A DNA stretch of 64,000 nucleotides, taken from contig NC_052357.1 in the NCBI RefSeq assembly GCF_009727055.1, positions 9,859,541 through 9,923,540 on the forward strand, read 5' to 3'. The DNA is from Benincasa hispida (Eukaryota; Streptophyta; Magnoliopsida; Cucurbitales; Cucurbitaceae). Under the pieces are notes generated by a model. It was given only the letters and a program-made list of their open reading frames with translations, had not been told where the DNA came from and searched no databases. This document shows positions 12,486 to 25,310 of the stretch, one piece after another. Position numbers and translations under genes: made by a program. The number at the start of each line of letters is the position of its first letter. Within the stretch, counting starts at the first letter, position 1.

Positions 12486-12661
12486 TACTTTAGAACAGGT
12501 ACCATCAGCAATCTTTACAGTGATTTGACTATTACATTATATGTAGTTAGTTAAAAGTGAGATGTCACCTATCATGTGATCTGATGCACCAGAATCAATA
12601 ATCCAAGTACTACAATTTCATTTGGTTGCATAAAAGAAGTTACCTGATTGTGTCATTGTTG

Positions 12662-13719
12662 CTATACTGGTTTCTGATGTTTTTTTTTAGTAGGTTTTAG
12701 TTGGCCAAATATTTTTTGGAGAAAGTCTAACTGCTCCTTAGTAAACACATTATGTTCAGGATTGAAGTTACCTTCTGATGATATACTTGTTTGATAGGCC
12801 TTTCCATATCTGTCTCCAGCACATTTGTTGGGCTTCCAATCTGGAGGTTTACCATGAACATCCCAACACACTTCTTTAGTGTATCCTAGGCTTTTACAGT
12901 GTTCACACCATGATCTTGGTTTCGTTACCGATTCTCAGTTCCCATGTAGTTCTGGTTTCGATTGTAATGGTTATCATGAGTATTTATACGTACCTCATTA
13001 CCAAGATTTCGAGCAAGTAAGATTGATCCTTCAGTTTCAAAACTTGCAGTTACTCCTAACATTAGTTTCTTCTTACTTTCTTCTCTTCTTACCACTGCAA
13101 ACACATCTATGATGTTAGGTAATGGTTTAACAGCTAAGATTCTACCACGTACCTCATCGAGTTCTTTATTAAGGCCAAGCAGAAATTTGAACATTCGTTT
13201 TTTTTCAACTATCTTTTTGAATGTAGCTTCATCTGCAGTGCATTCTCACTTATGGCTTTCAAATACATCCAGTTGTTGCCAAAGGTGAGATAGTTGAGTG
13301 AAATAGTGAGTGACTTGCATATCCCCTTACCGAAGCTCATGAATTTTTCCTTCAATTTCAAATAACTCTGCGGTATTTTCTTAGTCAGAATAAGTTTCAC
13401 GAGCTGCTTCCCAGATTTCGCTTGCAGTTGAGAAGAGTAAAAATCCTTCACCAATCTCTATCGTCATGGAGTTGATTAGCCATGACATAACCATATTATT
13501 TTTCGCTTTCCATGTCTTGTATCTTTGATTAGCTTGGTCTGGGATAAGATTTTTGCTTGACAGGTAGTCTTCCTTTCCTTTTCCACATATGAACATCATA
13601 ACTGATTGTGACCAATGTAGATAATTCCTTCCATTTAATTTGTGATTAGTGATTGGAAGTATGGTTCCTTCAGTATTGTTAGAATTTATGGATGCTATAG
13701 AAAAATTATTGATTTGCAA
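12662..13719 (-). pseudogene. Copia gag, broken
   Basis: The gag starts at 13719 with MQINNFSIASINSNN and contains NGRNYLHWSQSVMMFICGKG and a TWKAKNNMVMSWLINSM segment, typical of the copia gag (UBN2-like) family. The frame shifts near 13390-13450, continues at 13454-13209 and 13194-12925 (KFLLGLNKELDEVRGRIL), and again at 12871-12662. A CWDVHGKPPDWKPN segment there resembles the zinc-knuckle region. At least three disruptions make it non-functional. Confidence 0.85.
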
Positions 13720-13784
13720 TACAAGAAATTAAGGACAAAATAGAAAGAAAAAAAAAGGAAAATTATAAAAAAAAACATTCGAAA

Positions 13785-13975
13785 CCCGAAAAACCGCTCT
13801 AGACCCGATCCGAATGGGTTAAAAAACACTTCAGACCCGATTTTGTCAAAGAGTCGCTCCAGACTCGATCTGATTGGGTTAAAAAAGAATCACTACAGAT
13901 TCGACTCGATCCGATTAGGTTTCTGCCAAAAAATTGCTCCATACCTGATTTTTAACATGATCCGACCCACAGAAA
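13785..13975. repeat. 60-bp degenerate repeats in the copia leader
   Basis: Three to four diverged units with a spacing of about 60 bp (GCTCTAGACCCGATCC at 13796, GCTCCAGACTCGATCT at 13856, then a weaker copy near 13900) lie between the primer site and gag. I see no coding potential. Confidence 0.6.
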
Positions 13976-14407
13976 GTTTACCGATTTATTGACCCGGTTC
14001 AGCGATCCACATACCAGCAATTGGGCGATCGGCATTCAGCACCTACGATCAGCAAACACCCACGATCGGAGACGATGCTTACGAAAATCGGCACCCATGA
14101 TCATCAACTTTCGGTTGATGAACGAGCTTCGTGGTCGTTGCTCGAAGAATGGGTTTCTGCCGGGAATGCTTTGATTACTTCGCGATTCACTATTTAAATG
14201 CGATTTAATGTGTTTCAGCCGACCGTTCGTGATAGTTGGAGTACGAATTTGCTTTGAACGTGAAGCTCCAAGGAATCTATGGAGGTTTCTCTGATGCATT
14301 GCTTCAAGGAAAATGGTACATTTGAGATTTCAATGTTCTGTTTTTCTTTTCTAGGGTATCGGACGTGAAACCTATAGAAAAGATTCAGAGAGGGCGCTTT
14401 GACACCA

Positions 14408-14608
14408 TGTTGTAATTCTAAACTTTTCTCTTATTTTTCTTGTGATGTTACAAGAGGGAGCAACCTTTATATATACAACTATGTTAGCCAACTATGGAAA
14501 AACTTATAACGGAAAAAATGTACATATGGTAAGAATAAGAATAAATGCAATTTACAGAAAATAAAATCCAACTAGGTAAGAAAAGTAGAAGGCTTTCCAT
14601 ATTCAACA
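14408..14608 (-). repeat. 5' LTR of the 4.5-kb copia, with adjoining primer site
   Basis: 201 bp, TG to CA on the plus strand. Directly inside it (14396-14407) the minus strand reads TGGTGTCAAAGC, two mismatches from the initiator-tRNA-Met primer site TGGTATCAGAGC. It matches the 10069 copy with only scattered differences over its length. Confidence 0.9.
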
Positions 14609-14613
14609 ATAAC

Positions 14614-14949
14614 TAACCATTCTCAACTAAATCTCCAAAATTTCCCTTCAACAACTTAAATCATGTCGTTATCTTCCTAAAAACCTGGGAGGCATAAAGG
14701 GAGAGAATAGATATGGAACGTTGGAACGGGGTAGAATCAGAAAAGGAAATATGAGGTGGGTCTCTACACTTGATGAATTTGGCCATAAATCATACAATTA
14801 AAAGAATGACCATTTTTCTAATTGCATATCTGAATTTGGTCATTCTACGCAATTACTTAAATTTTTATTCTAAAAATGAGTACAACATTAATACGTAAAA
14901 AAAATTTATTTAATTATTTTCATACATTAAATTAAGATTAACAACGTAG
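14614..14949. other. Interval without recognised features
   Basis: About 340 bases between the copia target duplication and the truncated gypsy LTR. It contains short open stretches only, and nothing I recognise. Confidence 0.5.
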
Positions 14950-15332
14950 CCTCTTATCATCCCAACGCATGAGCAGCCTTTGTCATGTCAATGCCTGGGT
15001 AGCGCCTTATGCCAACACTTAGGCCAACTTGCTTCCATACCTTACAAGCTCACGTGTGGCTGTCCTTGGCTTCAACACTTAATCCCTTACAACCTCTACA
15101 AACTTGGCCTCATTAGAGCCTTATGCGTTAATGCTCTCTAACACCAAACACATGGTTTCTTTTTGGCTTTGTACTTAGTTAAATTTTTACTAGTTAAGGG
15201 CTCAACTCAAAACTACTAAAAAATATATTCAATACTTAGAATTTTCTTCTCTTCAACATAAGATTTAACTTATACTTGGTTAATTTCCTTAATTACCTAC
15301 TTAAGTAGGAAAATTGAGATTCGGGTTTCACA
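14950..15332 (-). repeat. Truncated 3' LTR of the Tekay-like element
   Basis: The first 383 bp of the LTR, ending on the plus strand in GGGTTTCACA at 15332. It shares long blocks with 20120-20497, such as CAACATAAGATTTAACTTAT. The homology stops abruptly at about 14950. Confidence 0.85.
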
Positions 15333-15352
15333 ATTACTTCCCCCTTAAGAAA
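15333..15352 (-). promoter_or_regulatory. Polypurine tract of the Tekay-like element
   Basis: On the minus strand TCTTAAGGGGGAAGTAAT directly precedes the LTR start TGTGAAAC. The upstream GAGGACAAAATTT is also usual before Del/Tekay purine tracts. Confidence 0.85.
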
Positions 15353-15851
15353 ATTTTGTCCTCAAAATTTACTTGGACTAAGGTTTCACAACAACCTTTG
15401 TCATAAACTCTTATAACTTTGTATTTACTACGCTTCCGATGCGCTACTCTGATGTTAATTTCCTTAATTTGTCCAATGATACTTCTCCTAGCCATCTCTT
15501 AGCTAGTCTTGAACCAACTATCTACAAATAACTTTTCTATCTCAAATTCTAATTGAGAATAACTTAATTCATTCTTACCTTCCTCGATGGATCTTCAGGT
15601 AACGTTGTGAGTTCCAGCTCAGGTTGTCTACTAGGTCTGCCACTTCCGCTATTTCTCTTAGTCTCACATTGACTAATTCCTAGGTTTCTCTTTAAACCTA
15701 TGGAATTTACTGTGCCACACATCTCTCTGGTTTTCCTGAATACAAACTTCAAGTTTCCCAAAAATTTATGCTCTGATACCAACTTGGTGTCGACTCAATC
15801 TTTACACTCAACCTTTCGAGGTTTACATAAACCTTTGCTCTGATACCAACT
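15353..15851 (-). pseudogene. Internal remnant and primer-binding sites
   Basis: About 500 bp are left between purine tract and primer site. The minus strand carries TTGGTATCAGAGC twice (about 15771-15783 and 15838-15850), an exact match to the tRNA-Met primer site. The second is adjacent to the LTR end and is the true site. A 72-codon frame at 15564-15782 contains SRQPELELTTLPEDPSRK but has no recognisable domain. Confidence 0.65.
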
Positions 15852-15857
15852 TGTCAC

Positions 15858-17739
15858 TGTTGGGTTTTATGTCCTAAACCTCGCAGTTTGTAAAATGATA
15901 AACGTTTTCTATAGTCACTACACTTATTATTGATTTTATAAATTGCATACATAAAAGTCTAAATCCAATAAACTAAGATCCATGGCTATTATATGAATAC
16001 TTGAACTTTATGTAGAGACATAAAGATGGATCAAGTTCGAGTAAATAGCAAAAACGATCTATAGTACATGATTAAGGTTGGGCACCTTATTCTGGTAACA
16101 CTATTGGATGCAGCCTACTCTGTAGCTGTTACAAAGAGTAAGTGCTACAAACGAAGTGATCATAATTCGTACATGTTATAACATGAGGAGTGGGGGCATC
16201 CTATGCAATGAGTTTGCATAAGATCGGACCAAGAAATAAGTCACTCTTACTTTATAACGTTGTTTACTATATAAGACTGATTATTTCACTTAGATGACCT
16301 AGGTAACTCGATCTTAATCCTGAGCTAACTATGAACTCCTGTTTATTTGGGATTATCCTTATATTTTCATAGGTGAGGGTTGGCTCAACAGCGCCGGCTC
16401 AATAAGCCTCTCATTTCAGGGGTAAGACTAAATAGATAGTTGGGGACATAGGGTACAAGATGGAGTTCACGCCTACCCAATTTAGGGATAGGAGAAAGGT
16501 TGTTCTCTCAAGTACTGAATCCAGGTCATAAACAAAGGCCCCCGCCCTCTCATTGGGCTGAGAGAGTTTTGGTTTAGTGACTGGATCACAAACCAATTGT
16601 TCATTAGAGGATCAGTAGGAACTTAAGGAACAAGACGTAATCTCGGGGGTAAAACAGACATTTGAACCAACCCTTATTACGAACAACCTATGAAGGGTAG
16701 ACTTACTAATTATGGTTAAATCATGTGGACATAATATATCTATAGTGAGAGAAGTGCAACTATGGATTTTAGTGGAGTGACCCATTAGTTAACGAATGAG
16801 GGTTAATTTGGCGTATGAGTTTAGCCAATTAATCTCGGATCGTTGGAGCCCATGATCTGTAGCTCCATGAGGTTCCCCTACTAGATAATAAATGACTTAG
16901 CTTTAGAGTAGTGTGATAAGTTAATTTGAAATGTTCAAATTAGAATTAAAAGAATTAGTAATTATATGAGATATAATTACACGTTTAATTTTAAGAATTA
17001 AACGGAATAGGGGAATTAATATTTAAATATGATTTAAATATATGAACGTGGATTTGTGTAAAATTAATTTAATATTTGATATTAAATTAATTAGAATTAT
17101 TTAAATTGATTAAATAATTATTTATTAATAAAATTAATTTTATTAATTTTATAAAATTAATAATATTTTCAATTTTAGAAATGAAATTTATTTTTGAAAT
17201 AATTTTGGAAAAATTGAAAAAGTTTGAAAAACACAAAAATGGAATTTTGGGTTTTTCTATTACACCTTCAAAGTAGCTCACACAAAACCTACTTCATTTG
17301 GCTTCAATAACTCCAAGCATGAGTTGCATCTCATGCAACCATCTTCTTTGCATGATAGCCTGCAATATATTGAGAAGATTGGGTGGAATTGGGGCATGCA
17401 AATATAGAGTTTTTACTGAAAAATTCGTGTGGAATAAGGTGTTCTTCAAGTGGGTGGTAGCAGTGAGCTATTCTCCAAGTTCCCTTCATTCAAACTTATT
17501 TTGAGTCCCATAACTTAATCTAAAACTCTAAGAAAATAGTGAGAAAGATCTTGAGGTAGTCTACAACAAGATTCAGAGAAGTTTGCAGTTAAGAATCAAG
17601 ATTTGAAGAAGTTCTACAAAGGTATGACTTGAAACCCACTTGTTACTGTGTTAGCATGCTTTAATTACTATCAAAATTAATGAATTTAGAGTGCTTATTG
17701 ATCCTTGTTGCTTCTGTTGCTTGTTGATATACTCCATCA
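15858..17739 (+). mobile_element. Solo LTR of copia family A
   Basis: 1882 bp starting TGTTGGGTTTTATGTCC and ending CTCCATCA, flanked by GTCAC at 15853-15857 and 17740-17744. This is a perfect 5-bp target duplication. It is homologous over its length to the minus-strand LTRs at 5578-7511, 47455-48842 and 49161-51005. No internal domain is present. It landed six bases inside the end of the Tekay-like 5' LTR, right next to that element's primer site. Confidence 0.95.
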
Positions 17740-17744
17740 GTCAC

Positions 17745-20497
17745 ACCCCCTCCTGAGCTCACCTCTAGAACCCGAAAGGAGGCGTGAGGACGGTAGATAG
17801 CACCTTTTTGTGATACCTACCTCCCATTTGAACCTTTTTCACTCATTACTCTTTAAGCCAAGGTTATAAACAACAACTGTTTAACTAAACTCATTTTATT
17901 ACAAACAGTATAACATTTATACAACTTCCAGAGTTAACTATAAAGTTTACATCAACAACTCTAAAACCGGAAGTATGGCTGTGACGTAGTAGACCTTGAC
18001 CTTAGCAGCACCCTAGAACTCCTCATCTTTCACTACCTGGGAAGAAAAATATGAAAGAAACGAATGAGCTTCAAGAAGCCCCATGAGTGGTAAGAAACTT
18101 CTAGAGTCTTTTCCAACTCAAAATAATACAAACATATCATAACTACAAGGTAAACATTCAAACCTCTGCCTCAAATGAGTTTGTTCTCAATCTTACCTAC
18201 ACACACGGTAGATAGTTAAACTGATACTAATCATAAATGCATACTCTCCTATGTTTCCTATATGCACATAGATCCCCACTTATGGGCTCAAAAGCTAGGC
18301 CTGTCGGTCCTCTAACTATCCCATACGAGGTTCCTCTCCCAGGCTCAGGAACTAAGCCTTATGGCCCCCTGACCATCCCGTGAGATTTTACTATAGGCTT
18401 AGGAACTAGGTCTATTGACCCTCTTACCATCCCGCCCATATATTCTCATTCTCATTCTAATTACTCATTCACAACATAAACATATATCATAAAAGATATT
18501 TTTTAAGACCATAAAGGAAATACCACTCACCTTGATTGGCAGAAACTTTTCTCTTTCCAAGTTCTTTGGTTTCCTCGGGCTCCCTTTCGAACCCTAAATT
18601 CTAGATTCATTTCGAAGCTCAGATTACTCAACATTCCAAACCTCATTTTGAGATACTTCCTTCTACAAACATGTTCTAAGTTATCTAAGATCTTAGCTCA
18701 GAACTCCTCATGGTTTGGTTGGAATCCTCAAATCATCAAGACTGACTCAATCTTACCCGAGAGATTGACCATTTTATCTTTTCGTCACTCTCCAGCTTAA
18801 TTCCTTTAAGCTTCTTCTTCGGCAGCCCTGCCTTGAAAACTAGACTCTCAAAGCTTTCAAGAGGCTTTGGAATCACTCAAAATGCACGAGAAGTTTGAGA
18901 GAACTCCTCATTCTAAGTTGATGCTACTTCATGATCTCACTGTCCAATATCATCTCCTTCTCTTGGAACCACTTGATCAACGCATGGTCTTGTTATCAAT
19001 GCATGCTCTTCATGATCAATGCAAAACTTCTTCCGAATCTGTCCTCAAACACTCTTCCTAACGTTCTTTGAAGAGGATTTATGTTAAGAACTGAAGAGAA
19101 GCCTTGTGGTGGTATCTATAGGCTTTAGGAACCAATCCTCATCATCTCTTGAGGCTTCCAACGCATGACACTTCCTACTTAGAAACTTTTGGAGTGTCTG
19201 CTCCTTGCTTTGTCACCACCTACTTCCATACCATTCACCTACTTTCATGCCACCTCCTAAGTTGTCTTCCTCATGCATAAGCCTTCCTTGCATGAAACCC
19301 CATTTATCCACCTCCTTCTAACTTAAGCTTAACCTCTTCTCGATTTAGCCACTTATCCGGATGAAACTATTAGCCCATAGCTCTCTCATCACCACATCAC
19401 TTGTGCCATACTAACCTCAAGGCATCCCAAGTCATTGCTTGGTTACATACCCTTCTCCTCACATGGCTTACCCTTGGCACATGCTTTAACTAGGACTATG
19501 ACCATCACATTCTTCCGTCGTGTTCTGCTAGCCTTGTCATATATGTGCACATGCCCTTGAATGTCTTTGGCGCATAACTCAGCCTTAACACATAGCATAT
19601 CATCACCGCATGCCAACCTTTGGGTCAAACTAGGTCTCAAGTCAATACCTCATGGTTTGTCTTACCATTGCCTAGCCTCTTGCTAACGCATACCTTATGA
19701 CTAATGCAAGCATGCCCTTGTTGATTGCCAATGCCCATAGCCTCGTGCACAAGACAAACGCATTCACCACCTAACCTCGCAAGCCCCATCAACGCATTCA
19801 ACACATATGCGCCCATCGTAGCTTGACCCATCGCCTAGCTTGTTGCTTGCTGCTTTAGCGCACGTTGTTTTACTCCAGTGCATAGCTCTAGCGCACACCG
19901 GGTAGCCAGCACCTTGCACTCAACAGCTATGCTGGCCCGCACGCACGCAAAGCCTAAATCGTCTAGCTTTGCATTCATCACATAGCTCATCGTTTAGCAC
20001 TCTCACTCTTGTTCATCATCTAACGCTCTCATTCTCGCTTATTGTCTAGCGCTTGCGCCCATCGTCTAACGGTCTCGTTCTCGCTTATCGTCTAGCACTC
20101 TCGCTCTTGCTCATACAGGCTCTTATTATCCCAACGCATGAGCATCTTTTGTCATGTCAACGCTTGGGCAGCGCCTCATGCTAACACTTCGGCCAACTTG
20201 TGTCCATACCTTACAAGCTTAATGTGTGGCTGTCCCTTCAACACTTAATCCCTTATGACCTCTAAAAACATGGCCTCATTAGAGCCTTATACGTTAATGT
20301 TCCCTAACACCAAGCGCATGATTTCTTTTTAGCTTCATACTTGGCCAAATTTTTACTAGTTAAGGCTCACTCAAAGCTACTCAAAAAATCTATTCAATAC
20401 TTATAATTTTCTTCCCTTCAACATAAGATTTAACTTATACTTGGTTAATTTCTCTAATTACCTGCTTAAGTAGAAAAATTGAGATCCGAGTTTCACA
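17745..20497 (-). repeat. 5' LTR of the Tekay-like element
   Basis: About 2.75 kb. Together with the six bases at 15852-15857 it forms a TG...CA LTR ending (minus strand) GGGGGTGTGACA just before the primer site. Its plus-strand start, CACCCCCTCCTGAGCTCACC followed by AGGAGGCGTGAGGACGG, is a common style in plant Del/Tekay LTRs. Many CGCATG words occur at 18.9-20.1 kb. None of the small ORFs inside has support. Confidence 0.75.
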
Positions 20498-23400
20498 TTA
20501 TAGAATTATATACAAATGTGATCACATAATATAATTAATTTCATATTTTTTTACCACGTTGTCGCATTTTCCATGATTTTTCCTAATTGTTTTAGATAAA
20601 AGAGATAAAATAACTTGTATTTCTACAAGTTATCACACGTGCACGCGACTTACCCATAATTTTCACGCAATCGTCATCGTGTTAGTAATTGATGGAAAGT
20701 GGCGACAGTAACTGACGGCATATCCAATTAGTGTTGCATACTAAATTTTCCCTTAATTAGGTCATATCCGATTGGGCTTTCTATATAGATAGTCTTAATT
20801 GTAGGTCAATATTACACTAATGTCTTACTCTCAATTTATTTTACAGCTCAATAGACTAATTTAGGTGTCTATTTACTATTAAGGTCTCATCCATGATTTT
20901 CATAAAAATAAATAAATAAATATTTTTAGGGTTTTGCATATCTTTCCCTCATGCGTAGCTAGAGCTTCCTCCACATTGATTTATTTTTTTAAAAAGAAAA
21001 AAATTGTTGGTATCCTATATTCTTCCTCCTTCTTTCTTCCAGTTCTTTCTTCCTCATTCTTTCTTCCTCCTCCCTCTCTTTTCTTCTTCCTGGCACTGCG
21101 AGTTGTAATGGCTGGCGACGGACAACGACAGCGTAGCCATTGAACAAATCCGACACCGGGGGAATCTAGGCGCCGAACGACCATCTGCAATCCTCCCCCC
21201 AAAGAAACAAACACAAAAACCTTCAAATCAAACCTTCCATGGGAACGCTGAGAGACTTCTCTGAAGATTTATCGGGAGCTTGTGAATAAAGTACGAGGAA
21301 GGAGAAGGCAGCTCAGATCCTTTGTTTTGTGTCGAGGTGTATCAATTTTTTATAGTTAACCTTAGATTTTCTATCAAAGTTGGCAAGCATCTAATGGTTA
21401 ATTAAATTAAACTCTTCCCAATTTTTTAAATTCAATATTTATTAAGTTTACCCATCTAACCTTGGTTGTGTTTTTAGCAATTTTTCAATATGTACTATGA
21501 CATATATATTCGTTTTCGATATATATTGTGATATATATCTTCGACCTTTTATTTAGACTTCCTGTTTTATGATATACGCTTATATATATTAATAATTAAG
21601 TCCATCTATAATTTATATATTGTGGTAGATAGTTTTATAATCATGAAGTTTTAAAATGAATTTGAATTGGTCATATTAATTGAGAATTGGTGATTTTTGT
21701 TAGGGAGCTTATGTTAAATTTTGATTTATTGGGATTTTTTACCACTTAAATTGGAATTTAGTCAATCTTACCGGTGTATTTCATATATTAGTTAGAATAT
21801 TTGCAAACATCTAAGACAATGTTCTAACGTACATTTAAAAATAAAAATAACCATGAATCTAAACTATGGACCTATGGTATATATGAGATAATAACACAAA
21901 ACTATGAAACTATGGTATATATGAGATAATAACACAAAATATAAACACACTCAAATAAGTCATATCACCATATAAAAATTGCATTAGAATGACATACATA
22001 TTAGACATTGGAGGAATATACTACAAGCACACAAACGATATCTAATTAGAAGTGCATATATATCATAATACGTGGGATATATATACACCAAATAAACAAT
22101 GGAATATATTAGGTAAAAATAATAATACTCAACACAAATAATGAAATATATCACATAATATCAAAAATCAAACATGAAAAATGATTAAGGCATTAGAAAC
22201 CAACAAGTTGTCATGAAATAGAAAATAAAATCATATTAAATGTATTTTCTCCTTTTAATTGAAAATGGAAAAAAATTTATATTAAATGTATTTGCTCTCC
22301 CAATCGAAAATAGGAAAAATCATATTAAATGAATTTCTTTCTCCATAATAAATGTATTTTCTCTTTCTATTATAAAGGGAGCTTCCTAAATATGAAAATA
22401 TATATGATATGAATAAATAGAAAAAAAGGGTAAAATTGTCCAAAATTAACACAGAAAGTCTTCTAGATGATTTTTATGTCATTTATAAGGATATTTAGGT
22501 ATACAGTAATAATTATTCTATCATTTGAAAAAATAGCAAAAGGTAGGATATTTTTGAATTGTAGTACAACACATGAATGTCACGTGAGTCTAATTTTTGA
22601 AAATTTTAAAATGCCCTCATCGTCCCTTTTAATTGTAGTGTAATTAATCCGACATCTTTATTAATGAGACTGTAATTAATTGTTAAAATATATATCCCAG
22701 CCGACTTTCAATGTCAACTAAGATCATATAATTTTCCATAAACCTCGAGATTTAATATTTGTTTTGAATTTTCGAATTAGAGTTAATAGTTGTTTTGAAT
22801 TTTTTTAATCTTGTACATCCACTAATTTTCAAAAGTTGTTCTGAAATTTAAAATATCATATTATATTAATTACCATAACTGAGATTTGTTATTTAGATTA
22901 TACTTTTTGTTAATCTTAACCTAGATTCACGAGTTTAAAATTATTTTAACGTGATATTTATTATCCTTTTGTTTCCATCTATCACTACTATATATTTTGT
23001 TCCTCATACATTTACAATTTTAGTCACACTGTAACTATCCCTACTTAACATTTTCACATCCCTTTGTTACAACATAAACTGTGGACAAAATATTGCTTTT
23101 TAAAATTTGTTCTGTCATGCTCTTTGTGTTTCTATCTTAATGAAGGAGTAAATAATAACACTTTACTTGTTTTTTGTTTTTTGTCATGGAATTTATGAAT
23201 ATAGTTTTTGTTTCCTCAATTGTTTATGTTTTTTCTCATTCATTCAATCATTATGTGTATATGTCGATTGTATTTTTACATAATTTTAAAACGTTGTACA
23301 ATGTTATAAAATATTGGTTAGCATTCTAAATTCTAATGATACATAGTTATTTGTCGAATCAGATCGTTTACTTTAGTTATCATTTTTTACTAATGGTTAT

Positions 23401-25310
23401 TTATCAAATTCAACTTAATTTCTTATCAATATATGAGAATGACTAGATATGTAAAAAAAATTACACAATTTAGTTTGCTTCATTTATAGAATTAAAAGGA
23501 AATAGGATAAAGCAATCATAAAATGCATTAACTGAAAACATAAATTTAGAAGTTCAAATTCTATGAAACGTTAATCCAAAATGGTATATTTACCAGTGAT
23601 CACTTTCTTTTACACCTGACTCAAGTGAAGTCAAATGATGGGTCATTCTCATCAACATATTATATATATATATATATTTGGCATTTTGCACTTTGCTGCA
23701 TCAAACCATATGGTATATTTTATAACATCCCTCAATGGGGTTGATTTTGCGACTTAACGTCGATCCATTTCCTTTCTTCCCTTTTCTAGTTCTTCTATAG
23801 TCGTCTCTAACTATTAACAATTAATAATTAATTTAGTCGGTGTAATATTGTTATTTGTTGAGTATCACTTGTATAAAATTACACTTTAATTATAAAGACT
23901 TACATGTCAAAAGATGATTTGTATTGACTTATTGACTTTCTTCTCACCTTTGATTTTCAACAAATAAAAATTATATATTAATAGGATACAGAATCTTCAA
24001 GTTTAATACAATACTCCTATTATAGTTTAGACCAGATCTAATCCAACGCACTGGGAAGACTGGTAATTGCGACTTACAAGTCGACGCGTCGATTTTGAAT
24101 GGTGACATGTCGTAGACTCGTGGAAAAATAGAAAGGGAAGAGGGGTAGAACGGTCATCTTGTTGTTACATGTTGCGCTCTCTGCCGAACAGAAAAGCGAG
24201 CGAAACCACCTGCTCCTGAATTCTACCTTCGAGTTTGAGTCCTGTTTGGCTACCTGTACAATGGTTCTAGTTTTCATTTCAATCATCGAAATTTTCGTAC
24301 GATCACATCGCCAAATTGATGCGAATGGATTGAGGTATTTCTCTTTATTTCGATCGGTTACCTTTTCTTTGCCAGTAACGTTTTATGATGGAGAATTTTG
24401 ACTTCTCTTCTTTTGGTCGTTGTTTTACTTCGATGTTCGTCCGTTTTTCTCTTTCGAATGTTGTGAACTTTTATTTTCGCTTCTTGCTCTTTCATTGGCG
24501 TGAGTGTTTTCGGCAACTCTCCGGAGGAAAACATCGTTATATGGATTTGATAGGTTGCTAGTGCAACTCTTGAGCGTTCACTAGAGGCTATATGGTTATT
24601 TTCGCAGGTGTTTTTTTTATGAGAAGAACGTTGATCGTGAGGTGAGAGTAGTTTATGCGTTTGTTTCCGGTTGTAGGAGGTCGTTTCTTCTTCCATGTAG
24701 GATTTACTTGAGGAAGCCGTGTAAAAGGTCATCGTGGAAGTTTCGTCGATGACCTCTGGTTTTCTTTGCAATCACACTTGAGATAATGAGCATTATGATT
24801 CAGTAATTCTAGGTTATGGTCATATTTTATTTATTTCTGGTATTTTTTTAGAGTCGCTGAGGCGTTTGATCACGATTGACTTACACAGGTTCATTACGTT
24901 CTCAGTATTTAAGGAATAGAATTTTCAAATTATATTTTATTAATGTTTGTTAAACATGAAATAAGATGCTTAGAAAAGGAGATACTCTTCTTTTCCCTTC
25001 ATTAGTTTCCCTAAGGACAAGGAGACATTGCCAAACCATTTTAAATAGTTTTCACCTTGGTTCTACTTCAATTAAAATTATCACACTTACATTTTTATGT
25101 ATTCAATTTGTTTTTAGTGAAAAGGTCGCTGTTCTAACCTGTGGCCATTCCTGCAAAATTGTGGTATTTTATCAATTTGTTTAGGAATGGATTTCCAATT
25201 GGAAACCTAGTGTTGGAGTATCCCTATATATTTGATATGGAGTTAGGGCATATGATTGTAGAAACTACTAAATGTATGATCGATCTTCTCTTTTTTAATG
25301 GTGATTTCAG
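20498..25310. other. Gene-poor interval upstream of the PP2C pseudogene
   Basis: No supportable coding exon. It holds a pyrimidine-rich block at 21020-21090 (TTCTTCC runs), a 38-bp tandem duplication at about 21872-21947, three diverged copies of an AATGTATTTTCTC-like unit at 22230-22380, and a TA microsatellite at about 23660-23680. The stretch 24120-24800 is less AT-rich and might be the old leader or first intron of the PP2C gene. I could not find the first coding exon there. Confidence 0.5.

Larger units (their letters stand above)
10069..14608 (-). mobile_element. Complete but defective Ty1/copia element, 4.5 kb
   Basis: Two LTRs of about 200 bp (10069-10268 and 14408-14608) bound the element, and the 5-bp duplication ATAAC flanks it (10064-10068, 14609-14613). 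On the minus strand the order is 5' LTR, primer site, leader, gag, protease end, gag-pre-integrase, RT, RNase H, purine tract, 3' LTR. It is about 0.5 kb or more short of an autonomous copia because the integrase core is missing. The short LTRs would suit the Ale or Ivana lineages, but I cannot assign one. Confidence 0.92.
14950..20497 (-). mobile_element. Tekay/Del-like Ty3/gypsy remnant, minus strand
   Basis: The sequence at 14950-15332 is repeated at about 20120-20497 as a direct repeat. On the minus strand both copies start TGTGAAAC and represent LTR beginnings. Purine tract, short internal remnant and tRNA-Met primer site lie between them in the right order for one element. Almost all gag-pol is deleted: only about 500 bp of internal sequence (15333-15851) remains. 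The 3' LTR is truncated at 14950, so no outer target duplication can be seen. The lineage is inferred from the long LTR and the style of the termini, not from protein. Confidence 0.75.

Noticed and set aside
18867..20130. Several 60-70 codon frames
   Set aside because: They lie within the long Tekay-like LTR and lack any domain.
24358..24771. 137-codon minus-strand frame opposite the PP2C upstream region
   Set aside because: Composition is low in complexity and it lies antisense to a probable leader or intron; no domain seen.
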